From: Actinobacillus sp. GY-402
GTDB taxonomy: Bacteria; Pseudomonadota; Gammaproteobacteria; Enterobacterales; Pasteurellaceae
Reading direction: 5' to 3'
DNA length: 64,000 nt
NCBI RefSeq assembly: GCF_014843355.1
Contig: NZ_CP062137.1
Span: 1,240,001-1,304,000 of the forward strand
This document shows positions 9,559-19,174 of this stretch, in pieces (position 1 is the stretch's first letter; every line of letters starts with the position of its first letter). The position numbers were made by a program, and so were the translations under genes. The notes beneath the pieces were generated by a model. It was not told the DNA's origin, ran no database searches, and saw nothing but the letters and a program-made list of their open reading frames with translations.

Positions 9559-11025
9559 ATTTTAACTTATCTCAAAAACCTGTTTATTAAGCATTCAAAA
9601 CAGGAAAAACAAAAAAAATCCGAACGAAACGAACCGCACTTTATTTCTCAATCGGCTCAACCCGCTCGTTCATCTAAAAAAAATTTCAAATCCGAAAAAC
9701 AAGCTTCTCATTACAAAAAATATATCATTAAGGCTAACATCGCGGGCATCTCTCCGCGCATGATCAGCAAAAACGCCCTGACGGTAGTGGATAAACTCAA
9801 TCGCAACGGCTATGAAGCCTATGTGGTCGGCGGTTGTCTGCGGGATTTATTGTTAGGGAAAAAACCGAAAGATTTCGATGTGGCGACAAATGCCCGCCCA
9901 GAACAGATTCAGGCCGTTTTTCAGCGCCAATGCCGGTTGGTGGGACGCCGCTTCCGTTTGGCGCATGTTATGTTCGGTCGCGACATTATTGAAGTGGCCA
10001 CCTTCCGCGCCAATCATACGGAAAGTAAAAACGAAAATCAGGCGCGCCAGAACGAAGACGGCATGCTGTTACGGGATAATGTGTACGGCACCCTGGAACA
10101 GGATGCCGAACGTCGCGACTTTACCGTCAACGCCCTGTATTACAATCCGAAAGACAACACCATTCATGATTATTATCAGGGTATTGAAGATCTCAAAGCG
10201 GGAAAACTTCGCTTAATCGGTAATCCGGCCACGCGTTATCAGGAAGATCCGGTACGCATGCTGCGTTCCGTTCGTTTTATGGCAAAACTGGATATGTTTC
10301 TGGATAAACCCACCGAAGAGCCTATCCGCCAACTGGCGCCGTTGCTGAGAAATATTCCGCCGGCACGATTATTCGACGAAAGCCTGAAATTGCTGCAAGC
10401 GGGTTTCGGCGTCAAAGCTTATCGCTTAATGCGGGAATACGGGCTGTTTGAACAGCTTTTCCCCGCTCTGACGCCTTATTTCACCGAAAAAAACGACAGT
10501 TTTGCGGAACGCATGATCGAAAAAGCCCTTACCTCGACCGATGAACGCGTAGCGGACAAACTGCGGATTAATCCGGCATTTTTATTTGCCGCATTTTTCT
10601 GGTATCCGTTACGCGAAAAAGTGGAAATGCTGAAAAATGAAGGCGGTTTGAATAATCATGATGCCTACGCGCTGGCAAGCAATGAGATTTTAGATCAATG
10701 CTGTTCCGCCCTGGCGGCGCCGCGCCGTCATACCGGCGTTATCCGCGATATTTGGTTCCTCCAGCTGCAATTAATGAAACGTTCGGGCAAATATCCCGCC
10801 ACGACCATGAGCCACCCGAAATTCCGGGCGGCGTACGATCTACTGGCAATGCGGGCTGAAATCGAAGGCGGCGAAGCCATTGAATTGGCGACATGGTGGC
10901 ATGAATATCAGTTCAGCAATGAAGAACAGCGTCATAATCTGGTGAAAGAACAGAATAAAAACGCACCGAAGAAAAAACGCTATTACCGTCCGCGCAAACG
11001 GAATAAACCGAAGGCGGCGGCATAA
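9556..11025 (+). CDS. pcnB: Poly(A) polymerase I, apparently with ATT start
   Basis: PcnB adds poly(A) tails to RNA 3' ends, which promotes decay. The core is clear: nucleotidyltransferase head YVVGGCLRDLLLGKKPKDFDVATNA with catalytic DFD, RLVGRRFRLAHVMFG, RRDFTVNALYYN, the RNA-binding EDPVRMLRSVRFMAKL, and a basic tail KKKRYYRPRKRNKPK. The first ATG (9760) would begin at MISKNAL, inside a region aligned with the E. coli protein, so the true start must lie upstream. The frame is open to 9556, where ATT with a well-spaced GGAG gives a 489-residue protein with a Lys-rich N-terminal extension. E. coli pcnB is known to use AUU. It overlaps folK by one base. Confidence 0.9.
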   Translation: MILTYLKNLFIKHSKQEKQKKSERNEPHFISQSAQPARSSKKNFKSEKQASHYKKYIIKANIAGISPRMISKNALTVVDKLNRNGYEAYVVGGCLRDLLLGKKPKDFDVATNARPEQIQAVFQRQCRLVGRRFRLAHVMFGRDIIEVATFRANHTESKNENQARQNEDGMLLRDNVYGTLEQDAERRDFTVNALYYNPKDNTIHDYYQGIEDLKAGKLRLIGNPATRYQEDPVRMLRSVRFMAKLDMFLDKPTEEPIRQLAPLLRNIPPARLFDESLKLLQAGFGVKAYRLMREYGLFEQLFPALTPYFTEKNDSFAERMIEKALTSTDERVADKLRINPAFLFAAFFWYPLREKVEMLKNEGGLNNHDAYALASNEILDQCCSALAAPRRHTGVIRDIWFLQLQLMKRSGKYPATTMSHPKFRAAYDLLAMRAEIEGGEAIELATWWHEYQFSNEEQRHNLVKEQNKNAPKKKRYYRPRKRNKPKAAA

Positions 11026-11516
11026 TGGCCGTCGTTTACATTGCCTTAGGCAGCAATCTGAATGAACCGGCGGAACAACTGAATACGGCGGTTAAGGCGA
11101 TTGCCGCTTTGCCGCACACTAGCGTTGAAAAAGTCAGCAGTTATTACGGCAGCAAACCGATGGGGCCGCAGGATCAACCGGATTACGTCAATGCGGTGTT
11201 GCAAATTCAAACCGAATTGTCGCCGCCGGCGTTATTGGATGAGCTGCAGCGCATTGAAAACGAACAAGGACGGGTTCGCTTACGCCGTTGGGGCGAACGG
11301 ACGCTGGATTTGGACATTTTGTTATATGACAATCTGAAAATGCAAAGCGAACGCCTCACGATTCCCCATTACGACATGCAAAACCGCGAATTTGTGATCG
11401 TGCCGCTGGCTGAAATCGCACCGGAACGGATTCTGCCCGACGGCAAAACGGTAGCCGAATTAATGCAAAATTTCATCCATCACCAAATGACGGTGATCGC
11501 CCCTTCCCGCTCATAA
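11025..11516 (+). CDS. folK: 6-hydroxymethyl-7,8-dihydropterin pyrophosphokinase
   Basis: FolK transfers pyrophosphate from ATP to hydroxymethyl-dihydropterin, supplying dihydropteroate synthase in folate biosynthesis. The 163-residue protein has the family hallmarks IALGSNL at the start, GPQDQPDYVNAV (pterin pocket), and R-W-G-E-R-T-L-D-L-D-I-L-L-Y with the two metal-binding aspartates. The start codon overlaps the pcnB stop (TAATG), so translation is probably coupled. It is the last gene before a bidirectional terminator shared with metX. Confidence 0.96.
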   Translation: MAVVYIALGSNLNEPAEQLNTAVKAIAALPHTSVEKVSSYYGSKPMGPQDQPDYVNAVLQIQTELSPPALLDELQRIENEQGRVRLRRWGERTLDLDILLYDNLKMQSERLTIPHYDMQNREFVIVPLAEIAPERILPDGKTVAELMQNFIHHQMTVIAPSRS

Positions 11517-11525
11517 ATTTTGTAT

Positions 11526-11562
11526 AAAAAGCCCGCACGAACTAAAAGTGCGGGCGATTTTT
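11526..11562. terminator. Bidirectional terminator between folK and metX
   Basis: GCCCGCAC (11531-11538) pairs with GTGCGGGC (11548-11555). It has A/T tails on both sides (TATAAAAA before, GATTTTT after), so it can stop both convergent genes. The right arm is part of an uptake-sequence-like core ending in G (AAGTGCGGG). Confidence 0.8.
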
Positions 11563-11571
11563 CGATAGTTT

Positions 11572-12645
11572 TTACTCCAGCCCGGCGCGAATTTTGCCGT
11601 CGAAACTGTCATAATCCACCAGAAACGCGTCATGCCCGTAATCGGAAGGGAATTCATAATACAACAAATTCACACCGGCCTGTTCCAATAAGGCTTTGCT
11701 TTTATGCAAATCCACCAGTTTGAACAATTGATCGTTCGTGACGGATACCAACGTATAACGCGCTTTAATGCGGGAAAGCGCAGCATGCATATTTTCAAAT
11801 CCAAGACTCGGATCATACAAATCCAACGCGCGCAGCAAATGCAAATAAGTATTGGCGTCGAAGCGTCCCAGGAATTTTTTTCCCTGATAAGTCAAATAAC
11901 TTTCCACTTGAAAATAATCGCCCCAATACACACCTTCCGCTTTAGTGGCCCGGCCGAACGCTTTTGCCAACTGAATATCCGTGCGATAGGTTAACATTCC
12001 CAGCATACGGGCGATGGCTAGTCCTTTTTCCGGCGGTTCGCTTTCATAATAATCGCCGTGGCAAAAATGCGGATCGTTAATGATCGCCTGACGCATCACA
12101 TGATTAAACCCGATAGCCTCCGCACTCAGGGTTAACGAGGAGCACAAATTAATAATATTATCCATAAAATCGGGATAATAAACGGCCCACTGAGTGGCCT
12201 GCATGCCGCCGAAAGATCCGCCGATCACCGCGTGAAGATGAGGAATAGCGAGATAATCAATCAGCGCTTTCTGCACATGCACGATATCCTGCACGATAAT
12301 ATTGGGAAAGGTGCTGCCGAAAGGCTTGCCCGTTTTAGGATTCACGGAAGACGGCCCGGTGGTGCCTTTGCAACCGCCCAGCACATTGGAGCAAATAAAA
12401 AAATACTTCGCCGTATCAAACGCCAGCCCGTCTCCCATAAACTGTTGCCACCAGCCGCTCTGACCGTTATCGGGAAAATAAGGCTCGGCATCGCCGGTTA
12501 AGGCGTGACAAAGCAAAATGGCATTACTTTTTTCCGCATTCAACGTCCCGTAGGTTTGATATGCCACCTCAATATGGTCTAATTCCCCCCCGAACATCAA
12601 GCTGAGCGGGCGATCGTTGAAAAGCGTCACTTTTTGTACTGCCAT
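11572..12645 (-). CDS. metX: Homoserine O-acetyltransferase
   Basis: MetX acetylates homoserine with acetyl-CoA, the first committed step to methionine in organisms that use the acetyl route. The 357-residue alpha/beta-hydrolase has the nucleophile elbow [12 protein letters not shown] (Ser144), [13 protein letters not shown], and the C-terminal catalytic pair in SVTNDQLF and YGHDAFL. The ATG at 12645 is chosen because GGA lies at the right distance and relatives begin M-x-V-Q; an in-frame alternative start 26 codons upstream would add a hydrophobic stretch unlike this cytosolic family. Two met boxes lie about 90 bases upstream, so MetJ/S-adenosylmethionine repression is expected. It is convergent with folK. 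Confidence 0.95.
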   Translation of the reverse strand: MAVQKVTLFNDRPLSLMFGGELDHIEVAYQTYGTLNAEKSNAILLCHALTGDAEPYFPDNGQSGWWQQFMGDGLAFDTAKYFFICSNVLGGCKGTTGPSSVNPKTGKPFGSTFPNIIVQDIVHVQKALIDYLAIPHLHAVIGGSFGGMQATQWAVYYPDFMDNIINLCSSLTLSAEAIGFNHVMRQAIINDPHFCHGDYYESEPPEKGLAIARMLGMLTYRTDIQLAKAFGRATKAEGVYWGDYFQVESYLTYQGKKFLGRFDANTYLHLLRALDLYDPSLGFENMHAALSRIKARYTLVSVTNDQLFKLVDLHKSKALLEQAGVNLLYYEFPSDYGHDAFLVDYDSFDGKIRAGLE

Positions 12646-12718
12646 GATAAATCCAAAAGCGAAAAACAGAGTTAAAAGGATAAAAGGTGCGTATAAGCTA
12701 CCGCCGAGGCTATTTTTT

Positions 12719-12748
12719 GTCAAGAAAATTTAGACGTCTAAACGTCTA
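12719..12748 (-). promoter_or_regulatory. MetJ operator (two met boxes) and -35 element of metX
   Basis: AGACGTCT (12732-12739, a perfect 8-base met box) and AAACGTCT (12740-12747, one mismatch) are in tandem without a gap, the arrangement MetJ dimers bind cooperatively. A TTGACA -35 hexamer for metX lies immediately downstream on the minus strand (12719-12724). No good -10 was found at 17 bases. Confidence 0.85.
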
Positions 12749-12842
12749 AAAATTCCACCGAAAATTCTCGCCGGAAATTTATTCTTGAATTTGACCGCAC
12801 TTTTCTTTAAGGTAAGCCATCTGAGTAGGAGAAAATTGCATA

Positions 12843-13583
12843 ATGCCTAGCCTTATTTCCCGAACCATCACCTTGCCGGCCGCCAAAGTGCGGTCAATTT
12901 TAGCGATATTTTCCCTAAAACGTTTCATCGGCATCCTGGCTATCGGTTCGACGGCATTTATTGTATTGCTCACTGCCATCGATCAAATGATCGCCTACTA
13001 TGTGAAAGACGCCATTTATACCGATCTTTCCCGCTTGCCCTACCGCCCTTACGGACTGCTGCTCGGCACCTCGAAATACGTGGCGAAAGGCACGCCCAAC
13101 ACATTTTATACCAATCGGATCTATGCCGCCGATACCCTGTTCAAACGGCAAAAAATCGATTACCTGCTGCTGAGCGGAGATAACCGCACTTTACAATACA
13201 ACGAACCGCGCACGATGGCGCGAGATTTGCGTAAACTCGGGATTAGCGACGAATTTTTATTCCCCGATTACGCCGGATTCCGCACCCTCGACAGCATTAT
13301 CCGCGCTAAAGAAATATTCCGCGCCGAACCTATGACGATTATCACTCAACGCTTTCACTGCGAACGGGCGTTATTCATCGCCAAATATCATCATATCGAC
13401 GCCGTCTGTTTCGTCGCCGATTCGCCTTACAGCGCGTCCGTCACCCGCGTGCGGGAAAGTTTCGCCCGCATTCTCATGCTGTGGGAATTATTCCGTGAAA
13501 AACGCCCGCACTTTTTAGGTTCGCCCGAACCGTTACCGCCGCCGATTCAGCGCGCGACATTATCTCAGTCGTCGGAGCAATAA
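12843..13583 (+). CDS. sanA: SanA-like envelope protein (DUF218 family)
   Basis: The 246-residue protein has one N-terminal membrane segment (about residues 26-48) followed by a DUF218 domain. It closely follows E. coli SanA: YRPYGLLLGTSKY, YTNRI.AAD.LF, IDYLLLSGDN, YNEPRTMARDLRKLGI, DYAGFRTLDSI, ITQRFHCERALFIA, REFLGS-type ending. SanA affects the outer envelope barrier; loss in E. coli gives vancomycin sensitivity at high temperature, but its biochemical reaction is unknown. The ATG at 12843 has AGGAG 11 bases upstream. An uptake core at 12886 is encoded in the N-terminal region as part of AKVRSIL. It stands alone between metX and the rnf operon. Confidence 0.88.
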   Translation: MPSLISRTITLPAAKVRSILAIFSLKRFIGILAIGSTAFIVLLTAIDQMIAYYVKDAIYTDLSRLPYRPYGLLLGTSKYVAKGTPNTFYTNRIYAADTLFKRQKIDYLLLSGDNRTLQYNEPRTMARDLRKLGISDEFLFPDYAGFRTLDSIIRAKEIFRAEPMTIITQRFHCERALFIAKYHHIDAVCFVADSPYSASVTRVRESFARILMLWELFREKRPHFLGSPEPLPPPIQRATLSQSSEQ

Positions 13584-13641
13584 TTGCGCATCGGCCTACG
13601 TTCATCGCGCCGGACAGCGCAAAATTACCTCAAATTTTTTA

Positions 13642-13670
13642 TTGTTCTGTGCCTTTAAAACTAGGATAAT
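13642..13670 (+). promoter_or_regulatory. Probable rnf operon promoter
   Basis: TTGTTC at 13642-13647, a 17-base spacer and GATAAT at 13665-13670 lie about 50 bases upstream of rnfA in the 138-base gap after sanA. Confidence 0.6.
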
Positions 13671-13721
13671 ACCGGTTTAATTTCTACGTCTCTCTCGCAA
13701 AATGCGAATTTACAAGCAGTT

Positions 13722-14300
13722 ATGGAATATATTCTTCTCATCATTTCTACCGCCTTAATTAACAATTTTGTGCTGGTAAAATTCTTAGGTCTTTGCCCGT
13801 TTATGGGGGTGTCGAAAAAAGTCGAAACCGCCGCCGGCATGGGATTGGCAACCATGTTCGTATTAACCGTGGCTTCACTTTGCTCTTATTTGGTGAACAC
13901 TTATCTGCTTATCCCGTTACAGGCGGAATTTTTACGCACTTTAGTCTTTATTCTGGTTATTGCGGTAGTGGTGCAATTTACCGAAATGGTGATCAATAAA
14001 ACCAGCCCGACGCTTTATCGTTTGCTGGGCATATTCCTGCCGCTCATTACTACGAACTGTGCGGTATTGGGCGTGGCGCTGCTCAACGTTAACCTCGCTC
14101 ATAATCTCACCCAATCCGTTATTTACGGTTTCGGTGCATCGTTAGGCTTCGCTCTTGTGTTGATTTTATTCGCTTCTCTGCGGGAACGCATCGCTGCGGC
14201 GGATGTGCCGGTGCCGTTCCGCGGCGCTTCTATTGCGCTGATCACCGCGGGGCTGATGTCACTTGCCTTTATGGGTTTTGCCGGTTTAGTGAGAGCATAA
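13722..14300 (+). CDS. rnfA: Electron transport complex subunit RnfA/RsxA
   Basis: RnfA is an integral membrane subunit of the Rnf (Rsx) complex, which moves electrons between NADH and a ferredoxin-like carrier coupled to ion flow, and in E. coli keeps SoxR reduced. The 192-residue protein has six hydrophobic segments and the family sequence [20 protein letters not shown] near the start, plus [12 protein letters not shown] in the middle (a conserved membrane Cys pair with the one in LGLCP). It is first of rnfABCDGE, with its stop adjacent to the rnfB start. Confidence 0.96.
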   Translation: MEYILLIISTALINNFVLVKFLGLCPFMGVSKKVETAAGMGLATMFVLTVASLCSYLVNTYLLIPLQAEFLRTLVFILVIAVVVQFTEMVINKTSPTLYRLLGIFLPLITTNCAVLGVALLNVNLAHNLTQSVIYGFGASLGFALVLILFASLRERIAAADVPVPFRGASIALITAGLMSLAFMGFAGLVRA

Positions 14301-14861
14301 ATGATGATGTACGTATTGCTTGCCGTCGCCGCTCTTGCCTTAATTTTCGGGCTGATCTTAGGATTTGCCTCGGTAAAACTTAAGGTGGAAGCGGATCCGT
14401 TAGCGGAAAAAATTGACGCCGTATTACCGCAAAGTCAATGCGGACAGTGCGGTTATCCCGGCTGTAAACCTTACGCCGAAGCCATTGTGAACGGCGATGA
14501 AATTACCAAATGCGTACCCGGCGGACAGCCGACCGTGGTAAAAATTGCAGAAATTCTCGGCGTGGACGTTCCGGCGACGGACGGTATGGCGGAACCTGAA
14601 ATCAAAGTCGCCTTCATTCATGAAGATATGTGTATCGGTTGTACCAAATGTATTCAGGCCTGTCCGGTAGACGCTATTATCGGAACCAATAAAAGCGTAC
14701 ACACGGTTATTCCGGATCTCTGTACCGGCTGTGAACTTTGCGTGGCACCTTGCCCGACCGATTGCATTACCATGGAAAAAGTCGAACCGAAAATTGAAAA
14801 TTGGGACTGGAAACTTGCGCCCAATGTCATTCCCGTCAAAAACGTAGCGGAGGAAAAATAA
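14301..14861 (+). CDS. rnfB: Electron transport complex subunit RnfB/RsxB
   Basis: RnfB is the ferredoxin-like subunit that passes electrons into the membrane part of Rnf. The 186-residue protein has an N-terminal membrane helix, a four-Cys cluster motif [19 protein letters not shown] (residues about 46-64), and two 4Fe-4S motifs [12 protein letters not shown] and [12 protein letters not shown]. The first of three consecutive ATG codons abuts the rnfA stop, and any of the three could start. Two bases separate it from rnfC. Confidence 0.96.
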   Translation: MMMYVLLAVAALALIFGLILGFASVKLKVEADPLAEKIDAVLPQSQCGQCGYPGCKPYAEAIVNGDEITKCVPGGQPTVVKIAEILGVDVPATDGMAEPEIKVAFIHEDMCIGCTKCIQACPVDAIIGTNKSVHTVIPDLCTGCELCVAPCPTDCITMEKVEPKIENWDWKLAPNVIPVKNVAEEK

Positions 14862-14862
14862 G

Positions 14863-17388
14863 ATGACAGATGTGCTGACCCGCTACAATTCCGGCAAACT
14901 TTGGGATTTCGACGGCGGAATTCATCCGCCGGAAATGAAATCTCAATCAAATTCTACGCCGATTTCTACCGCACTTTTAGCAGAAAATTACTATGTTCCC
15001 GTCAAACAACATGCGGGGAATGCCGGTAATTTGCTGGTTAAAACGGGCGATTACGTACTCAAAGGACAACCGCTCACCCAAGGCGACGGGCTACGGGAGC
15101 TGCCGGTACACGCGCCCACTTCCGGCACCGTCACGGCGATTGAACCTTATATTGCCGCGCATCCGTCCGGATTAAACGAATTGGCCGTGCATATTCGCGC
15201 CGACGGCAAAGACCAATGGCGGGCGCAGCATCCGACGGAGGACTATTTTACCCAAGCGCCCGAACAACTTATCGAAAAAATTTATCAGGCGGGCATCGCC
15301 GGATTAGGCGGTGCCGCGTTCCCGACAGGTGCAAAAGTGGATTCCGCTCAGGGAAAGGTAAAATTACTGATTATTAACGGCGCGGAATGCGAACCCTATA
15401 TCACTTGTGATGATCGGCTCATGCGCGATTATGCCGCCGAAATCATCGAGGGCATACGAATCTTACGCTATATTCTGCGTCCGGAAAAAGTGGTGATCGC
15501 CGTTGAAGATAACAAACCGGAAGCCGTCGCCGCCCTGCGCGCCGCATTACAGGGCGCAGACGACACGGATATTCGCGTCATTCCGACCAAATATCCTTCC
15601 GGCGCCGCCAAACAGCTGATTTACATTCTCACCGGCATGGAAGTACCGCACGGTCAACGCTCCTCCAGCATCGGCGTTTTAATGCAAAACGTAGGAACCG
15701 CCTTTGCCGTCAAGCGTGCCATTATCAACGACGAGCCCCTGATCGAACGGGTTGTCACCCTTACCGGCGACAAAATTCCCCATAAAGGCAATCAATGGGT
15801 GCGCCTGGGCACGCCGATCGATTTCATTCTGAAGAATGCCGGATACCAAACGGACGATCGCTTTCCGGTTTTCCTCGGCGGACCGATGATGGGGCTGATC
15901 GTGCCGGATTTGCGCGCGCCGATAACCAAAACGGCGAACTGTTTACTGGCGCCGGATCATTTCGAATATGATCCACAGGCTACCGAACAGGCCTGTATTC
16001 GCTGCTCCGCTTGCTCGGACGCCTGCCCGGTGCACCTGATGCCGCAACAAATGTACTGGTATGCACGGGCGGAAGATCACGACAAATCGCAACAATATCA
16101 GCTTATGGACTGCATCGAATGCGGCCTGTGCGCTTATGTCTGCCCGAGTCACATTCCGTTAATTCAATATTTCCGCCAGGAAAAAGCCAAAATCTGGGAT
16201 ATTGAAGCAAAAGCGAAGAAAGCGGAAGAGGCCAAAATTCGTTTCGAAGCCCGCCAAGCGCGGTTGGAACAGGAAGAACAAGCTCGCAAAGCGCGTAGTC
16301 AACGTGCCGCAGCCGCCCGCCGTGAAGAATTGGCGGCCAGCGAAGGCGAAGATCCGGTGCAAGCGGCACTTGCTCGTCTGAAAGCAAAAAAAGCCGGCGA
16401 AGCGCCCGACACCCTCGGTAACGCCAAAGGCACGCCGCAGATTAAAACCATTCTGACGGAAAAAGGCGAAACTGTTCCGGACAACAGCGAAATGACGGCG
16501 TTGCGTCGGGCTCGCCGCTTAGCCCGTCAACAGGCAAATGACCATTCGCCGACGATCCACAAAACCGACGACACGGTTGCAACGAGCGTCGAAACCGCCG
16601 CACAAAAAACATCGCAAAATTCGCCCGCACTTGATACGAAAAAAGCCGCCGTTGCCGCCGCAATCGCGCGAGCTAAGGCGAAAAAAGCGGCTCAGCCACA
16701 ACATGGCGAAGCGGTTTCAGCCAATCAGCCGGTGACGGACGAAGTTCTAACGGAAGTCGAAACCGCCGCACAAAATTCGCCCGCACTTGAGGTGAAAAAA
16801 GCCGCCGTTGCCGCCGCAATCGCGCGCGCCAAGGCGAAAAAAGCGGCTCAGCCACAACATGGCGAAGCGGTTTCAGCCAATCAGCCGGTGACGGACGAAG
16901 TTCAAACGGAAGTCGAAACCGCCGCACAAAAAACATCGCAAAATTCGCCCGCACTTGATACGAAAAAAGCCGCCGTTGCCGCGGCAATCGCGCGAGCTAA
17001 GGCGAAAAAAGCGGCTCAGCCACAACATGGCGAAGCGGTTTCAGCCAATCAGCCGGTGGCGGACGAAGTTCAAACGGAAGTCGAAACCGCCGCACAAAAA
17101 ACATCGCAAAATTCGCCCGCACTTGATGCGAAAAAAGCCGCCGTTGCCGCCGCAATCGCGCGCGCCAAGGCGAAAAAAGCGGCTCAGCCACAACATGGCG
17201 AAGCGGTTTCAGCCAATCAGCCGGTGGCGGACGAAGTTCAAACGGAAAGTGCCGACGTCGAAGCCGCCGCACAAAAAACATCGCAAAATTCGCCCGCACT
17301 TGATACGAAAAAAGCCGCTGTTGCCGCGGCAATCGCGCGAGCTAAGGCGAAAAAAGCGGCACAACAAACGGAAAATGAGAAAAAATAA
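14863..17388 (+). CDS. rnfC: Electron transport complex subunit RnfC/RsxC with repeat-rich tail
   Basis: RnfC is the peripheral NADH/FMN-binding subunit. The conserved part (residues 1-450) contains the Gly-rich [15 protein letters not shown] loop and [16 protein letters not shown], followed by two 4Fe-4S motifs, [12 protein letters not shown] and [12 protein letters not shown]. After a charged helical stretch (about 450-575), residues from about 576 to the end are five tandem copies of a 52-59 residue unit built on [24 protein letters not shown]. RnfC of enterobacteria also has an Ala/Lys-rich repeated tail, so the feature is known in kind. Here the units are almost identical at DNA level, which points to recent amplification. 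At 841 residues the protein is long for the family. Confidence 0.95.
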   Translation: MTDVLTRYNSGKLWDFDGGIHPPEMKSQSNSTPISTALLAENYYVPVKQHAGNAGNLLVKTGDYVLKGQPLTQGDGLRELPVHAPTSGTVTAIEPYIAAHPSGLNELAVHIRADGKDQWRAQHPTEDYFTQAPEQLIEKIYQAGIAGLGGAAFPTGAKVDSAQGKVKLLIINGAECEPYITCDDRLMRDYAAEIIEGIRILRYILRPEKVVIAVEDNKPEAVAALRAALQGADDTDIRVIPTKYPSGAAKQLIYILTGMEVPHGQRSSSIGVLMQNVGTAFAVKRAIINDEPLIERVVTLTGDKIPHKGNQWVRLGTPIDFILKNAGYQTDDRFPVFLGGPMMGLIVPDLRAPITKTANCLLAPDHFEYDPQATEQACIRCSACSDACPVHLMPQQMYWYARAEDHDKSQQYQLMDCIECGLCAYVCPSHIPLIQYFRQEKAKIWDIEAKAKKAEEAKIRFEARQARLEQEEQARKARSQRAAAARREELAASEGEDPVQAALARLKAKKAGEAPDTLGNAKGTPQIKTILTEKGETVPDNSEMTALRRARRLARQQANDHSPTIHKTDDTVATSVETAAQKTSQNSPALDTKKAAVAAAIARAKAKKAAQPQHGEAVSANQPVTDEVLTEVETAAQNSPALEVKKAAVAAAIARAKAKKAAQPQHGEAVSANQPVTDEVQTEVETAAQKTSQNSPALDTKKAAVAAAIARAKAKKAAQPQHGEAVSANQPVADEVQTEVETAAQKTSQNSPALDAKKAAVAAAIARAKAKKAAQPQHGEAVSANQPVADEVQTESADVEAAAQKTSQNSPALDTKKAAVAAAIARAKAKKAAQQTENEKK
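16588..17364 (+). repeat. Five-unit tandem repeat inside rnfC
   Basis: Units begin at about 16588, 16756, 16912, 17080 and 17257, giving spacings of 168, 156, 168 and 177 bases, all multiples of three. The 156-base unit lacks the 12 bases for KTSQ; the 177-base unit gains nine bases for SAD. The units are otherwise near identical. Each contains CCCGCACTT, the reverse complement of the uptake-like core AAGTGCGGG. In all units but the second the A/T-rich flank that accompanies uptake sequences is also present. Confidence 0.92.
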
Positions 17389-17454
17389 TACGGAATACGG
17401 CTAGGTTTTCAGCTGACAACCATCGCTTAGTCGCATTAAAAATGAGTAAAAATA

Positions 17455-18522
17455 ATGTTTAAACTGACCAGTTCTCCTCATATTCACTCAGGCAAATTCA
17501 CGGCTCGCATCATGCTGTGGGTGATTTTTGCCATGCTGCCGGCATTGGCCGCGCAGATTTATTACTTCGGTTTCGGTGTGTTAATTCAAATTTGTTTAGC
17601 CGTTACTCTGGCATTGGCGCTGGAATTCGCCGTGACAAAATTACGCCAAAAGCCGTCGCTGTTTTATGTAAGCGATTTCAGTGCGATATTAACCGCCATG
17701 ATTCTCGCCATGGCCATTCCGCCTTATGCACCTTATTGGGTGATTCTGATCGGCACGTTTTGCGCGCTGCTCTTAGGCAAGCACGTATACGGCGGGCTGG
17801 GACAGAATTTATTTAATCCCGCCATGGTCGGATATGTCGTGCTGTTAATTTCATTTCCGTTACAGATGACGGGTTGGATGCCGCCGATTTCGCTATTACA
17901 CGAACCGCCGACTTTGAGCGACAGTGTCGGTCTGATTTTCGCCGGCGTCACCGATGACGGTTTCAGCTTGTCGCAGTTAGTGTCTTCCATTGACGGCATC
18001 ACGTCTGCAACTCCGTTAGACAGCGCCAAAACCTGGTTTAAGCTAAACGGATCGGCAGCGGATTTACGGAATCAGCCGATTTTTCTGGCAAGCTTGGACG
18101 CCGGCTTGGGTTGGATGCAAATCAATCTCGCTTTTCTCATCGGCGGATTATTTTTAATCTGGAAAAAGATCATTCACTGGCAAACGCCGCTCGCTATGTT
18201 GCTGACCATTAGCATTTTTTGCGGGATTTTTGATCTATTCGGCGGCACCCACAGCATCAGCTTTTTCAGCCAACTGGTCAGCGGCGCCATGATGTTCGGC
18301 GCGTTCTTTATCGCAACCGATCCCGTTACCGCGCCGGTAACGCCGAAAGGCAAATGGGTTTTCGGCGCGTTAATCGGCTTGCTGGTGTGCTTAATCCGCC
18401 AATTCGGCAACTATCCGGACGGCGTGGCGTTCGCGGTTTTGCTCGCCAACATCTGCGTACCGTTAATCGATCAATACACCCGCCCTCGCGTAACGGGATA
18501 CGGCTTGAGTAAAGGAAATTAA
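17455..18522 (+). CDS. rnfD: Electron transport complex subunit RnfD/RsxD
   Basis: RnfD is a polytopic membrane subunit with covalently bound FMN. The 355-residue product has about ten hydrophobic segments. The sequence [15 protein letters not shown] (around residue 180) contains the threonine of the S-x-A-T-type flavin attachment site, and [31 protein letters not shown] is the typical C-terminal part. It is separated from rnfC by 66 bases and has no strong ribosome site. It is followed by rnfG one base after its stop. Confidence 0.95.
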   Translation: MFKLTSSPHIHSGKFTARIMLWVIFAMLPALAAQIYYFGFGVLIQICLAVTLALALEFAVTKLRQKPSLFYVSDFSAILTAMILAMAIPPYAPYWVILIGTFCALLLGKHVYGGLGQNLFNPAMVGYVVLLISFPLQMTGWMPPISLLHEPPTLSDSVGLIFAGVTDDGFSLSQLVSSIDGITSATPLDSAKTWFKLNGSAADLRNQPIFLASLDAGLGWMQINLAFLIGGLFLIWKKIIHWQTPLAMLLTISIFCGIFDLFGGTHSISFFSQLVSGAMMFGAFFIATDPVTAPVTPKGKWVFGALIGLLVCLIRQFGNYPDGVAFAVLLANICVPLIDQYTRPRVTGYGLSKGN

Positions 18523-18523
18523 T

Positions 18524-19126
18524 ATGAATACCACCAAAATTTCAGCCAAATACGGAGTCATGCTAGGCTTTGTCGCCTTGCTCTGCACGGCAATTTCGGC
18601 AGGCGTTCATTTTCTAACCAAGGACAAAATCGGCGCGGAAGCCGCCAAACAGCAACAGGCTTTATTAGCTCAGGTGATTCCCGCCGATTATTACGATAAC
18701 GATGTGACGGCAAACTGCGAAACTCCCGATTCACAAGAAATCGATAAAATTTGTACCGCACTTTCCGGCGATAAGGTGCGCGCCTATGCCGTTGAGGCCA
18801 CGGCGCCGGACGGTTATTCCGGTAAAATCCGGTTACTGATGGGGATGACGCCGGAAGGCGAAATTCTCGGCGTGCGCATTCTGGAACATAATGAAACGCC
18901 GGGCCTGGGCGATAAAATTGAAACCCGCATTTCCGATTGGATTCTGAATTTTAGCCATCAGAAAATCGATCCGCAGAATCTGCGGGATTGGGCGGTAAAA
19001 AAAGACGGCGGAAAATTTGACCAATTCGCCGGCGCAACCATCACGCCGCGGGCGGTGGTTAACCAAGTGAAACGTACGGCGTTAGAGGTGTTAAGCCGTC
19101 AATCGAGCGGATTATCAGACAAATAA
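18524..19126 (+). CDS. rnfG: Electron transport complex subunit RnfG/RsxG
   Basis: RnfG has one N-terminal membrane helix (about residues 10-32) and a periplasmic FMN-binding domain. The flavin-attachment motif is visible as F-A-G-A-T-I-T-P-R-A-V near residue 165-175, where the second Thr carries FMN in the family. GVRILEHNETPGLGDKIE is the other conserved block. The 200-residue length is normal. AAAGGAA precedes the ATG within the end of rnfD, suggesting coupled translation. Confidence 0.95.
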   Translation: MNTTKISAKYGVMLGFVALLCTAISAGVHFLTKDKIGAEAAKQQQALLAQVIPADYYDNDVTANCETPDSQEIDKICTALSGDKVRAYAVEATAPDGYSGKIRLLMGMTPEGEILGVRILEHNETPGLGDKIETRISDWILNFSHQKIDPQNLRDWAVKKDGGKFDQFAGATITPRAVVNQVKRTALEVLSRQSSGLSDK

Positions 19127-19174
19127 CGCGTACTTTGCCTTCAAAGTGCGGTCAAAATTACAAGAGTTTTTTAT

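Noticed and set aside
16442..17404. Long open frames in other frames and on the minus strand across the rnfC repeats
   Set aside because: The repeats simply lack stop codons in several frames. These frames have no ribosome sites, and the products are low-complexity translations of the same repeat.
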